A stretch of 64,000 nucleotides of DNA from Oscheius sp. JU75. Its lineage: Eukaryota; Nematoda; Chromadorea; Rhabditida; Rhabditidae. The stretch lies in contig JASJZC010000007.1 in the NCBI GenBank assembly GCA_037178855.1, forward strand, positions 8,804,001 to 8,868,000, in the 5' to 3' direction. Below are positions 11,174-21,964 of this stretch, piece by piece. The position numbers and the translations under genes were made by a program. The first letter of the stretch is position 1. Each line of letters starts with the position of its first letter. The notes under the pieces were generated by a model. It ran no database searches. It saw only the letters and a program-made list of their open reading frames with translations, and had not been told where the DNA came from.

Positions 11174-13041
11174 ATGAATCCAGTACTATTGACCGTCATT
11201 TTGATACTGCTAGTCATCTTCCTTCTTCGACTATTACCTTTTCTGCAAGAGTTTTCACACATTTACAAGCTTGGATCCAGGCTACCCGGTCCACCTGCTT
11301 TTCCCCTCCTCGGAAACGCTCTACAGATTCCGCAAAACTTTGCAGGTTGGTTTCTATTTTGCGTGTTTTCAGGTGCATGTTCCTTGACACACTATCTAAT
11401 CACAGATTGGACGCCTTTCTTCACGCGGCATGCCGCAAATCATCTCAAAAATGGCGAAAGTATTATGAGGCTATGGATTTCATACAGCTTGAAAGTGTTT
11501 CCGCTGAACGGAAAGTCGGCAAAGGTGACAAAACAGTGAAAAACCTCAATCGTCTTTTTTTAAGGATATAATTGATAGCTCCGAAGAGATCACGAAAGCG
11601 GATGACTACGATATAATTCAGCCTTGGCTAGGAGTCGGACTCCTAATTTCGTAAGAAGAGGTGTCTCGGAAGATGACACTATTTTCAGAACTGGAGAGAA
11701 ATGGCGGACTAGAAGACGCATGCTTACTCCAATGTTCCACTTTGCTATGTTGGACGGCTATGTGGAGTCGATGGACAGAGAGTCTCGACTGATGACAGAG
11801 CTCATTCAGAAGTATGCTGATAGAAAGGAAGAATTCGATGTATTCCCTTACGTGAAGAGATGTGCTCTTGACATAATCTGTGGTGTGTTAGGAGATAAAG
11901 ACAGAGAGACGGATAAACAGATAGACAGATAGACAGAAAGACAGAGAGACAGACAGAACATTTTCCAGACACTGCTATGGGCTACCAGCTCAACTCCCAA
12001 ACCAACATTAAGCACCCCTATGCCTTGTCCGTTGCCGAAATGAGCAAAGTAGCCACGGCCTACATCATGCGACCTTGGTTATGGTAACAATTATCCTTTC
12101 ATTTGGCATTTCCTCGACCTAGGTTTGCACCAATCTGGTATATCAGCGGATACGGGTTAAGATACAACTCTTTATTAAAAGTGCTCACGGACTTCACTAA
12201 AGGAGTCATCAAGGAGAAAATGGACAACTTTGATGAGACTGAGACGGAAGGAAGAAAAGCTTTCCTGAACATGCTGATTTCAATGAAGGACCAGAACTCG
12301 CTTTCGGACGAAGACATCCGGGAAGAAGTCGACACGTTCATGTTCGAAGGCCACGATACTACGTCGTCTGGCATGGCTTGGACTCTTTGGTGTCTCGCAA
12401 GCCATCCAGAGATCCAGGAGAAGGTTTACAGAGAAATTCGGGAGATCTTTGGTAGGCAATTGAATAGTTTTCTAACCTGTTTGTTCAGGTGACTCGGACC
12501 GGGAGATAACCATCAACGACATTAAGCAAATGAACTATTTAGATCGAGTACTGAAAGAATCGCTCCGACTGAACCCTCCAGTGCCGTTTGTCGGGAGAAA
12601 ACTTAAAAATGATTTAAGCATGGGTAAAACTTGCAAGCAATTTCTGGAAATCACGTCATTTCAGATGGCCATTTGCTTCCTAGAGGTGGTCTTGTCTACA
12701 TCTCTCCACTTATCATCCATAGAAACGGATTAGTCTTTGAGAACCCGGACAAGTTTGATCCTGACCGCTTTTTGCCGGAAAATACAAAGAACAGACACGC
12801 GTACGACTATATCCCATTCTCTGCCGGACCGAGAAATTGTATCGGTAAGAATTGAAACATTTTTTCCCAAAAACCTGCTTCAGGTCAGAAGTTTGCGATC
12901 TACGAGGAGAAAATCTTGATCGCCTGGGTTCTGAGGAAGTACAAACTCACATCGAGCAAGAAGTTTGAAGACAACAGGCAGTGCTCACAAATGATTCTGC
13001 AACCCGACTTAGGAGTTCCTATCAGACTGGAAGCTCGCTAA
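11174..13041 (+). CDS. Cytochrome P450, CYP4 family
   Basis: Nine exons (11174..11345, 11406..11524, 11565..11650, 11689..11882, 11969..12083, 12123..12451, 12489..12623, 12665..12844, 12884..13041) encode 495 residues, the usual P450 length. An N-terminal membrane anchor (VLLTVILILLVIFLLRLLPF) is followed by a proline hinge (RLPGPPAFPLLGN). Helix C has WRTRRRMLTPMFHF; the CYP4-typical DTAMG motif is present; the I-helix oxygen-binding motif is EGHDTTSSG; K-helix ExxR is ESLR; the meander is FDPDRFLPEN; and the heme loop is FSAGPRNCIG with the axial Cys. CYP4 enzymes are ER monooxygenases, often omega-hydroxylating fatty acids; the substrate here is unknown. The fourth intron carries a GACAGA-rich tract. 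The gene converges on the EF-hand gene with only 4 bp between stop codons. Confidence 0.93.
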
Positions 13042-13045
13042 ATGT

Positions 13046-14521
13046 TCATTCTCTGTTCTGTATAAATCGCATAGTTTCCTTCATATACGTCTTCCAGTCA
13101 ACTTGCGCATTCTTCTTCGCCGGTAAATGACTTAGAAGTTGTTTCAGTTCCGAATTAGACAAGGGCTCACCTGGAAAAGGTCGTTGGGAAAGAAAAGAAC
13201 CGCACCTAATGTGGTCAAGTGATTGACAAGGACATCGCGAAGAAGGATACCTCCAGTGGCGATCACCTGAAAATGTTATGCACTTCTAACGGAAGGTAGA
13301 CAAACGTCGAAAGCTTTTTCGATATTTTCTGCTGTATCGCGGGACCAGTCCCCGTTGGCAGTGGCTGTTAAAACACGATTTAGCACTACAGCGAACGCGT
13401 AGAGATCGTTTGTTTTCGGCATCTGAAACAACACGAACTTTTTATGTACTATTCAAAGTATGTTTTTTTTTGTTTGAACAGCGGCTATATTGCCAAAACA
13501 GCATGTCCTTCAAACTTTGAGTGCCAGAAAACATGTCTTTCGTTACTTCCCCTTTAGCATGTGTTTCATCAAATGTCGGTATTTTTACCTACTAATTGGT
13601 GTTGCTTATCAGTGTATCGAAAATAGTACAAAAACTTTTCTTTTCCAACTCATTTTGTATCAGGCTTCTAAATAAGCAATATGGTGATGTTCCGGCGTTG
13701 AGGAAATATTAGCCAATCATATGTGCATAACATTTTGTTAATCTACCTATTCCTACGGTTTCCTCCTCATTCGAGACGTTGAGGAGTCAAGAAACGCTAT
13801 AATCAAAAACTTTATAGCACATAATACATAGAAGTAAATGTAACGTTCGTCACAAACCAATCATGGCTCGAACCCGGAACTGTTCTATTCAAAATCACCA
13901 TCCAAACAACTGAGCTAATAGCTTGGCCTGAAGCTCTTTTTTATTGGACGTTACCGGAAAATTCCATTCTTTACTGGAGCTTCAAAAGCCACTGTTGCGA
14001 AACGAAAGTAGTTGCTAGCAAGAAGTTACCTTCCCGTTTGACTCTACAACAAAAAAGTTCGCAGATTCGTGACTTAGTTCTCATGAAAGTATTGACGAAT
14101 TCATGGACAAATAATTGTTGTTTTCTAACATTTCTGTTGAAATACGGTGCTAACAGAGATATACATCTCTATTACTCGAAAACTAAATATATTACTCTAA
14201 AAAGCTGCCCTCTTGTTGTTTTACAAATAGTTAAGCCTATATTCCTACATATTTTGCGGATAACATAAAAAGAAAAAACCTTTTACCTGTTGATAGAGCA
14301 ATTCCAGGTCTGCATTAGAAGGAGAGAATCCGAGTACGCGAAGACTAGCCGCCATCTCTGAAGCATCCAGGAGTCCATCTCCATCCTCATCAAAAGTCTT
14401 CAAGACGTCGTTGACTTTCTTCTTAGTGCCTTCTATCAAAAAGGATTCAAATTTAGCTAAAGAACCAACCATTATCAAAGCTATCGTCGCTAGAATTATC
14501 GTCAACATCGCCCTTGGGCAT
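13046..14521 (-). CDS. Calmodulin-like EF-hand protein
   Basis: Five exons (14470..14521, 14287..14432, 13306..13422, 13206..13266, 13046..13170) encode 166 residues. After a short acidic N-terminus (MPKGDVDDNSSDDSFDN) comes a canonical EF-hand whose loop DEDGDGLLDASE has all Ca2+ ligands, then helix ASLRVLGFSPSNADLELL. The three following EF-like units are degenerate: for example the loop position after EKAFD reads VIATGGILLRDV and lacks the acidic ligands, and the last helix pair NSELKQLLSHL...WKTYMKE keeps only the hydrophobic pattern. It resembles myosin essential light chains or troponin C-like proteins that bind Ca2+ at one site or none; which of these is not decidable here. The start ATG is supported by the splice at 14469. 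It converges with the P450. Confidence 0.8.
13855..13930 (-). ncRNA. tRNA-like sequence with pol III boxes (pseudogene or SINE head)
   Basis: On the minus strand a box A-like TAGCTCAGTTG (13908-13918) and a box B GGTTCGAGCC (13865-13874) are spaced as in a tRNA. The acceptor and T stems do not pair fully, so this is not a functional tRNA as read. It lies inside the large intron of the EF-hand gene, in the same orientation. A tRNA pseudogene or a tRNA-derived SINE head would fit. Confidence 0.45.
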
Positions 14522-14913
14522 GTTGTGGCGAACATGCAGTCGAGCGAAAGTCCTCGTAACATTTATTTGCATTCTTCTACGAGAAAGGAACACAGATTCT
14601 ACTAGAGATTTGCTGTTTCTTGAGAATGGGATGAAAATTAGTGGGAAAAACATGGGCAGTCAAGGAGAGAGTCAAAAATGATCCGTAGGAATGTGAAACA
14701 CCAGCTTAACAATAGTCGAAAATTGGGGGTTTGGGAACAACGAAGACGGGAGCACCTAAAGAGGTTTTGACAGATTTCTTTTGCGAAAGATGACTGTAGG
14801 AGATAAAACTGGTGGTATACAAAGCACATTAAATATGACAACAAAACGAGCATTTAAAGAGATTATGCTAAAACTTAGGATGAGGTTAAAGGGCACGCTA
14901 CTCATAGAAGACA
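14522..14913. other. Short gap between EF-hand gene and DRAP1
   Basis: This holds the promoter and 5' UTR of the EF-hand gene and the 3' UTR of the DRAP1-like gene, both on the minus strand. Open frames here have no splice support or recognised motif. Confidence 0.4.
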
Positions 14914-16052
14914 CTAAGCTAACTGTTTCGTCCGGCTGCGAGCCATGACTCCCATCGGAAGAGAAGGTGGCGGCATTAGTTCGCGGTCCTTGTCCTCTTT
15001 GACGATGTTATCAGTCACCTCGCGACACAGTTCCTCATCCAGACACTTCTCGTCAGCCTTTTTCACCTTCCTCGGCCTTCCTCGCTTTGGCTTCTCCGGC
15101 ATATCGATGTTAGACTTCACCGGAATCACTTGAACACCGCCATTACTCAGTGGAATCGAATCAACTGGACTCGTCTGGAAGGAGGAAATTGGATAAAAAG
15201 AAGTAGTTAATGAACGCTACCATTTGCACTGGGTCAGACATCATGGGGTATGACGACATGGCCATGGGACTGGTGATCGGGATTACGGATCCAGCGTTTA
15301 TAGAAAACGTTCCCATCGAGGCGGTAACCATTGGAGACGTTGGGGTGATTTCTTGAGCCTGTACCGTTGGAACCCCTGTTGTTGCTGGACTCAGGGGAGA
15401 AGACATCGTCAGCTGGTCCTGAAAGAATTATAGTGAGGAACAAGGACAGAGAGACCAAAAGACAGAAAAATAGAGAGACATAGAGCAAGAGAGACAGACA
15501 GACTGAGAACAGAGACACGGAAAGACAGAGGCAGAGAGACAGTGAATGAAAGAGAAATATACTTACTTTCCACGCTGCAGCTAACGGAATCGAAGATCCT
15601 CCTGCTAGATCTGTTGGTCTATTAGCTGTTCCCTGTGGCGCTGCTGGTACACCCCCAGGACCATCCTTGAACACGTTCTCCAGAAAGCGGAAATGCGGAT
15701 TTTGTGCTATCGCGAGTCTCCTATGCAAAATTATAAACAAATATCCTGGGAAAGCTTACATATGTGCCGGAGTCAGTGTTCTGCAGTTTCCCTGCTGTGT
15801 TACAGCTGCCGATGCCAGCAGAAACTTCTCTGCGAAGTGCTCCATCGCTCTGCCGATGGCAACAGGGACAGACGCGACCATCCTCCCAATTTCCTCGTCC
15901 GACTGCATGACTTTTTTGATTCTTGTCTACGAAACTGAGATAAGAGAAAGAGAAACACCTACCGGTTGTATTTTGGCTGCACTGAATCTTCTTCGACGGA
16001 TTGGACCCGGATTAGACAGATTTGCCTCTCTGGGAGGAGGATACTCCGGCAT
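14914..16052 (-). CDS. DRAP1: DRAP1 / NC2-alpha, with AT-hook tail
   Basis: Five exons (15959..16052, 15760..15910, 15567..15720, 15221..15418, 14914..15174) give 285 residues. The N-terminal half is the histone fold of NC2-alpha: RRRRFSAAKIQPVVMQSDEEIG, then VPVAIGRAMEHFAEKFLLAS, then NCRTLTPAHMRLAIAQ and FRFLENVF, matching DRAP1 helices 1-3 in order. NC2 (DRAP1 with DR1) binds TBP on promoters and represses or tunes pol II initiation in the nucleus. The C-terminal 150 residues are Ser/Thr/Pro/Met-rich and then carry a clear AT-hook (KRGRPRKVKK), which I do not know from standard DRAP1. Exon 1 uses the downstream of two overlapping donors (GTAG|GTG) to keep the frame. Intron 3 holds a long GACAGA-type tract. 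Confidence 0.85.
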
Positions 16053-16838
16053 GGCGAACGTCACATGATGGCCTCCTGGTTGTGGTACTTTCGAAGTACC
16101 TGAACTTGATGTAAACACCGAAAACAAAGTTAAAAAAATCACCTGGTTGTTGGTATAAATTGAATCGAACTTGGTTGAGATCATCCATTTGCGGCAGTTA
16201 AAGTATTCTTGGATAAAGACAGATGTTCCAGGTGAAAAAGGTGAAATTTTGAAGCTATTCCAGGTGAAATATTGAAGAAATAAGGCCTTGTTTAGCAGAG
16301 CATCTGAAAGCAAATCATATATTGTGATCATAGGAGGGCGAAAGAAAGGCGAGAGTTGTTTATTTGTCCTTTTTGAGTTGTTTTTCAACTTTTCGACCAA
16401 AATTTTGCCCTTTCTTTAAAAGCTTATTTTTGTCATCAAATTAAGCAAAAAGCTGTTTACACATTTGAATACTCGAAAAAGCGAAGAAAAATGGGCGATG
16501 GTGCGAGCTCCACGCCGTTGCCTATATACTTTGAAAATCGCGGACGCGCAGGTTCGTCAGCATACGGTAGGTTGTCAGCTGGCTCCTTTATAAGCGACAT
16601 CGATCAGCCGACCGGCCGGGGCTGCGGCACTCGCTCGGCTGGACCATCCCATTGAGAGCAGGTCATGCGAAGCTCGAAAAAAAGAACAGAATGTGAAAAC
16701 AGTCTAGGAAAAAAGCTGTCTTTCAGTCAAAAACTGAAATGTGGATTTTTCATTGTAAGGCAGACAAAATAAAAATTAAAAAATAGGAGAGTGTTGACTA
16801 CCACCTAACACCTGACACATCACAAAAACAATAAGAGC
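16053..16838. other. Intergenic, no gene seen
   Basis: This lies upstream of the DRAP1-like gene and downstream of the HAD gene. A GC-rich patch with a TATAAG motif sits near 16590-16640. A long minus-strand open frame (15927..16400) runs upstream from DRAP1 exon 1, but no ATG-led protein with family features is visible before the DRAP1 start. Confidence 0.4.
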
Positions 16839-17772
16839 TTAGTTTTCGAATTGGAACTTGCAACCGAGAAGCTGCTCAAGGGAGTCGACAGCCACCGCCT
16901 CATTAGAGGGATCAACATGAATACCGCTCCAGCCGAGATTTTTAGCCGCATCAACGTTTTCCTTCAAATCATCCAAAAAGATAAGTTCTTCCGGCTTGAA
17001 GCCGAGCCTAGAGGCTGTTAACTGAACGAGAATAAAGAAGAAATAAGCAAAATGGTTGCCTGGTATATCTCTGGTTCAGGTTTGACCATATTTTCCAGAC
17101 AAGATTCCACGACAACATCGAATTGGGAGAGATCGAAGGGAAGCCGAGACTCGATTTTCGCCTGTAAATCGATAGTTTTCGCTTTTTTGACCTCCATACC
17201 TTGTCAATATGGCAATTATTTGTCAGCAAAGCTGTTTTAAAGCCAAGATCACGTAGTTGTTTGAGTACGGCGCAGAGTTTATGGTTCTAAAATTACTAAT
17301 CATGCAATTTTGTAGCAAAAACTACATAAATATGGTTGGCTTTGGGACCGAGAGCAGGAGAAAATGGTTTGATCTTGGCCGTGATCTTGGTTCCACACTA
17401 AAATTGGCTCGTTTTCTCTGTTTACATATTCAAAATACTTTTAAATTGACGAATTCTGTGAAAATGCCGCTCTCAATCTCCTCGATACTGATTCCGCCGT
17501 GAAAGAGTCCCCGATCTGGTCCGAGCCATGCGGAAAATTCGGCCCCTGGAATGCCACTCTCAGTTCCCACTCAATTAACGGCGATGGATACCCTCATACC
17601 TTTTGTGAGCTTGGAAATGCTTCCCGGCTTCAGATTGTGCTCACGGTCTATATCTGGAAATTAACATTCGGATAATCGAAAGACTTGTATGTGCACCTTC
17701 CCAGATCGCGGATAATCTTTCATATGACAACAGAACACCTCCGAAATCGAAGACAACAGCTTTAATCGGCAT
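16839..17772 (-). CDS. HAD-like hydrolase (ACAD10/EPHX2 N-domain type)
   Basis: Six exons (17697..17772, 17600..17653, 17439..17545, 17200..17286, 17060..17161, 16839..17021) encode 202 residues, a complete small HAD domain. Motif I is VVFDFGGVLL, with the nucleophile Asp and Gly in place of the usual second Asp, as in the DFGGVL subgroup. Motif II is TALLTNN, motif III the Lys in VKPEPEIYQ, and motif IV FLDDLKENVDAAKNLGW. This subgroup is related to the phosphatase-like N-domains of soluble epoxide hydrolase and ACAD10; the substrate is unknown. The cap region looks reduced. The last intron (17022..17059) begins CAG|GCAACC, a GC-AG intron; no GT alternative keeps both the Lys motif and the frame. 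Confidence 0.85.
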
Positions 17773-18665
17773 TCTGAAGAGAGAATCATATTGAAAAGGC
17801 TGTAAAACAGGAGAGAGAAATGGGAAGTGATAATCCCCATAGGAGAGAGAGGGAGACTGAACAGATTTGGAAAGTTCACATTTCTTGGAAGAGATAGCCC
17901 GCGTCTCGGCAGTCTAACAGTGACGCAATTGCAACAGGAACTATAATCTCTCTGAGACGAAAAAGTCGTAAAAACAATTCAAAACGAAGGTTTCTCAAAA
18001 GAAAAGTATCTGCTGGTTGTGTTTTGTAGGATATAATCAAAATGAGGACAGTGGTTTGAAGTCCGCTGATATGTTTATAGAGGAACAAGTAACGGTGCGG
18101 ACTACTAACTGTTCCGAAAACTCTCACCCATCGAACACTATTGTGATGGGCTCCTTGCTGGGTGCATGAAGATAGTGAAGACTCATGGCTCTCGTTATGT
18201 CTATCATTGACCGCGTAAAAACTTGGTTCATTGAAAGGTAGTTTCACACACGCTTGCAGTCAATATTTTGAGCATAATTGTTGCATCATTAAATTAATTT
18301 AAGAGGAAAAAAGATGAATAGCCGAAGTAAAAAGAGGGAAATGGTTATTGGAGAAGATTGGAACTCTTGGCAGTTGGTCAAATTTAACTTTTTAAATACC
18401 GAAACAGAAGAATGGCTTGAAAACAAGATAATCTTGTTTTGTGAGGAAATGATGAGTTAGACTGTTTCTGCACAGCGCAGCACTACAGAGCACAAAACTG
18501 ATAATTGGCTGAGAACGCTCTATTTAAACTGACCGCGAGTAAGTCGGGACAATGCTGATGCGATAGTGTGACAAGTGTGTGATCTGGACGGAACGAAACA
18601 CAATTTGACAGTGTGCGAGAGCCTGTGCCCTACACACGCAAAGACTGGACGATGCTTTATTAAAG
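17773..18665. other. Intergenic, no gene seen
   Basis: This contains the promoter side of the HAD gene and an open frame on the minus strand (17876..18247) without recognisable motifs or splice partners. The AATAAA of the next minus-strand gene lies just below 18666. Confidence 0.4.
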
Positions 18666-19436
18666 CTAAGCAACAGAGAATCTATTTCCTCGCACTCCTT
18701 TGACAGAAATGCACCGGCGGTTGACACGCGCCAAGGCTGGTTCTTCTTCGGACTTTCCGGGGAAGTGGCGGGAATAGTTATAACACAATTTGCAGACACC
18801 GACCAGAACGGCGGAGAAAACGAGGCAGATCAGCATGAACAGGACACCATCACTGAAAGCAGGTTAACATTTGACTCAGTACTTTTCTATTTCTGATTTG
18901 CCGTGACCTTATCTAATCAAGGTTTTTTATTTATTGAAACGGGCATCTTTGAAGTCATAATATACGCTGCTGTTGTTCTTTCGAGCCCCCGGAGCTTTGC
19001 AGAAAGTACAGTACAAAGTGGTCAGCCATATAAGCAACTCTTTTGGGGCTTACATACAGCTTTGCTAATAGGTTTACCGTATAAAATCCGGTAGCAAAAT
19101 TGTAGAGTAAGATCAAAAGCTACGAGAAGAAAAAGGCAAAGCAGATTTTGATCCTTAACAAGGCAAAGCTCTGAACGATCCAAATAGACATGCTGTAGCT
19201 GGAAGGTAAATGGTAAATGAAAGGTAAATTTCGGAAACAATGTATTGTTTTCTCTAACCAGAATGATATGCAAACGGTAATAGTCCCTAAAACTTAATTG
19301 GAGCAATTGAAAACTACATTGGGGCTTCTTCCAAGGTATAAAATGAAACCCACAAAGGACTTTCAGCCTTCTCCTGACTGTCGAGGATGGTGGCGTTCAT
19401 CCTCTCGCTCTTGAAATAGCCATCCAAATCCAGGGT
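18666..19436 (-). CDS. Single-pass membrane protein, partial gene model
   Basis: The terminal exon 18666..18852 ends in TAG followed almost at once by AATAAA, which supports a real 3' end. It encodes a strong transmembrane segment (DGVLFMLICLVFSAVLVGVC) followed by a 40-residue basic tail (YNYSRHFPGKSEEEPALARV...NRFSVA). A likely upstream exon begins at 19436 after a TCTATTCAG acceptor and reads TLDLDGYFKSERMNATILDS. The phases of these two exons do not join directly, so at least one more exon lies between or upstream. Probably a type I membrane protein; the family is not recognised and the N-terminus was not found. Confidence 0.4.
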
Positions 19437-21300
19437 CTGAATAGAAGGAAAATTAAATGGCGTAGGAGCTGTGGTGGATCATTAGGTTCGGAGAGAAAGA
19501 GGTCATGCCTTTTGAATGATGCTTGAACAGCAGCAGTGCAGCATTTCCGCTTAAACCTCTCACAAAAAAAGGGTTCAAGAAGAGATTATGGTAATGCGAA
19601 AAGGCTGTCCTGAGAACCCGTAAAAAATTTCCGCACTCTTCTGGGAGACAAGACAGCGATCACGCTCGAATATATGGTATGCAATGTGAATGAGATGTCT
19701 AATGAAAAGGCAGGCTGACACGTGATGTGCACAATTTAATCAGGGACATAAACTGAGAGCACTCTTGGCCAAGGGACCATCATCACCCTATGCTGCAGAG
19801 GATCAGACAACCATTGATTTGGGACGGAGAAAATTTATTCTGACACTTCCGCCATAAATAGATAGAGCAGAAGGTTCCTCATGGGAAGCAGGTCAAAGGT
19901 TTGGAGAGTGATCTGGAATGGAGGTCGAACAAACCTATTTGGCTATCTATAATTGTTTTGACTGGTAGCGAACGAGGCTATTATCCTGATTGCACATACA
20001 TGCACCTTCAAAAATGATCTAGAAGGTTTCCTTACGGATGCTAGAAGAGCTTGTGGCAAACTACCACAACAAATCACATGATTCTTAAGTGGAATTGCTG
20101 TTTTTGCTAGCTCTTCTGTGTTTTAGCCGGTGGACATGTGACTGTAGAAAGACAGACCGAGAAATACAGAGGTTGACAGAATGAGAAAAATGACCAGCTA
20201 GCTTTGAAAAGACGAAAAACACAGGTAGAGGTGGTGCAACCGACGCAGAAATCAAGAAGCACGAAGTTGTTATCTCTGTACACTTGTCTCTGTATATGTT
20301 AGTAGGGGAAACACACAACGGAGTATAGAAAATGGCAAAGTGACGGGAGAGAATGCCTAAACCCCGTAGCAGCGTAGCTAGCTGGACATCTAAAAGAAGA
20401 AGCTGCGATTCTTTGAAACGAATTGTAATCCAAGATTTATTTAGAAAGATGGCAGTGCGTCCAGCAAACGTTTTTATTACAGGGGTTTCCATAAAATGTT
20501 GCACTCAATTAGAAACAGTGAAGAGCTTGCATGTTCCTGTGGAGTCACACAGCTACATTTCCATTGACATGAACAGTATAGCTCTATTTGCAAACTTTTC
20601 CCAAACTGAATAAAAGCGCCAATGACCAAATACTATCCCCTAAAAGAACATGCCTTCTTTTCACACATGGAAGCTTGTTATGTCAGCGTTCATGTTACTC
20701 TCTCTTTATGAACACATTTGCACATATAGAAACAGTGTATGATATGCTTAAAAAACAACGGCTGTTCACATGTTTTCAGCTCAGAATGATGTCGTGAAGT
20801 TAACCAACTCGATTTGTTTCACACTTTACCCAATTGAATTGTTCAAGATATCCAGATCTCTGGTCATTCAGTTGAATCAGATTTCAGATCATTGAATATG
20901 ACAAGTGAAATTGGGACGCGTCTTATCCCGACAAGGAAGCGTCATTATGCAAATAAAGAGAAACGTCAAAGATCCTGATCCTATCTATGTTTATCGACTA
21001 AGGGCTTCGAAATCAACAACAAAATAAAACGTGTTTGGACTTTGTTTTTCAGGTGCGTCTCTGCACCCGAGATATCCTCAGGTTTTTCGACGACAGGCGG
21101 ACATTAGCACTATTTGGTCTTTGTACCTATTCTCATCCTCCCCACAAGATGATGACATATCGAAAAGATCAAGTGTACTCATCTCTAGAACCTTCTGGCT
21201 CATTCTGGCCCAAAGATACAAAATAACCGGTGCGCAAGAGACTAATTAACCATGCGTACAGGGCGACCCTCTAGACTGTTCTAGCTCCGCCCCCGCATTT
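19437..21300. other. Stretch without confident genes
   Basis: Upstream exons of the partial membrane protein probably lie here, but I could not identify them. Open frames on both strands around 20085-20800 show no motif and no splice partners. Confidence 0.35.
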
Positions 21301-21310
21301 GCCTATAAAT
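21301..21310 (+). promoter_or_regulatory. TATA box of the C-type lectin gene
   Basis: CCTATAAAT lies about 35 bp before the lectin start codon, so the 5' UTR would be only around ten bases. No competing TATA element is seen between here and the ATG. Confidence 0.6.
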
Positions 21311-21342
21311 TGCTGGCTGGGTCTCATTCGATATATCCCATC

Positions 21343-21964
21343 ATGAGCTTCTTCTACATTCTTGCCTTGGCTCTCGTCGCCACCACCTCTTCTAAGCCGG
21401 CTAGAGACTCCACTGCCTCCTCTACCAATCTCTGTGAGGATGGTTGGACCCGGTACGAGGACTCTTGCTACTACATCGAACGCGAAGAAAAGATGCCCTT
21501 CCGCCAAGCTGAGCAGCGCTGTCATGACAAGGATGCTTCTCTCTTCGTCGCCAACAGCATTGGAGAATACGTGAGTGTCTTAGTAGTACAACTTCTTTGA
21601 AGACCCTGTTTGTAGAAGACCATCGCTTTGAGCGCTCCCCTGAACTACTGGGCCTGGATCGGACTTTACAAGGAGAGTGAGGATGCTCCTGCAGTCTGGG
21701 AATCAAAGGACAGCATGAACTTTGAGGAACTGTAAGCATGACCCTTTACTTTCGATTAACAATGCTTGTTTTAGCACCTGGATCACCAAGCCTTACGGCA
21801 ACGCTGCCAATGGATGGACCACCGCCTCTCAGTGCGCCGCTCACTGGAACCCCTCGGTCGAAGTCGGCAAATACACCTTCTGGTACCCTTGCAGCTTTAG
21901 CTACTATTTCATCTGTGAACGTAACTCGACTGCCACTGCTTCCAGCTCTGAAAACATGTTCTAG
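21343..21964 (+). CDS. Secreted C-type lectin-like protein
   Basis: Three exons (21343..21570, 21616..21731, 21775..21964) encode 177 residues. Residues 1-18 form a signal peptide (MSFFYILALALVATTSSK). The C-type lectin fold follows: CEDGWTRYEDSCYYI, then the alpha-1 Cys in RQAEQRCHDKDASL, the WAWIGLY strand (WIGL motif) and the terminal cysteines in SQCAAHW...WYPCSFSYYFICE. The EPN/QPD and WND Ca2+ and sugar-binding motifs are absent, so Ca-dependent sugar binding is doubtful and another ligand is possible. Nematode lectins of this kind are often secreted by intestine or glands; that is family knowledge, not seen here. A TATA box precedes and AATAAA follows at 22029-22034. GC-rich codon choice suggests high expression. 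Confidence 0.88.

Noticed and set aside
12530-12733. P450 frame running past FVGRKLKNDLSMG into another reading
   Set aside because: A 41-nt intron (12624..12664) restores the expected DGHLLPRG sequence, so this is an intron and not a frameshift.
14245-14562. Signal-peptide-like start (MLRGLSLDCMFATTCPRAM) for the EF-hand protein
   Set aside because: The alternative ATG at 14521 plus a 37-nt intron gives a typical acidic EF-hand N-terminus and correct phase; the hydrophobic run is intron sequence.
20085-20613. Opposed ORFs of 139 and 86 codons
   Set aside because: Neither shows protein-like motifs, splice partners or a polyA signal in a sensible place.
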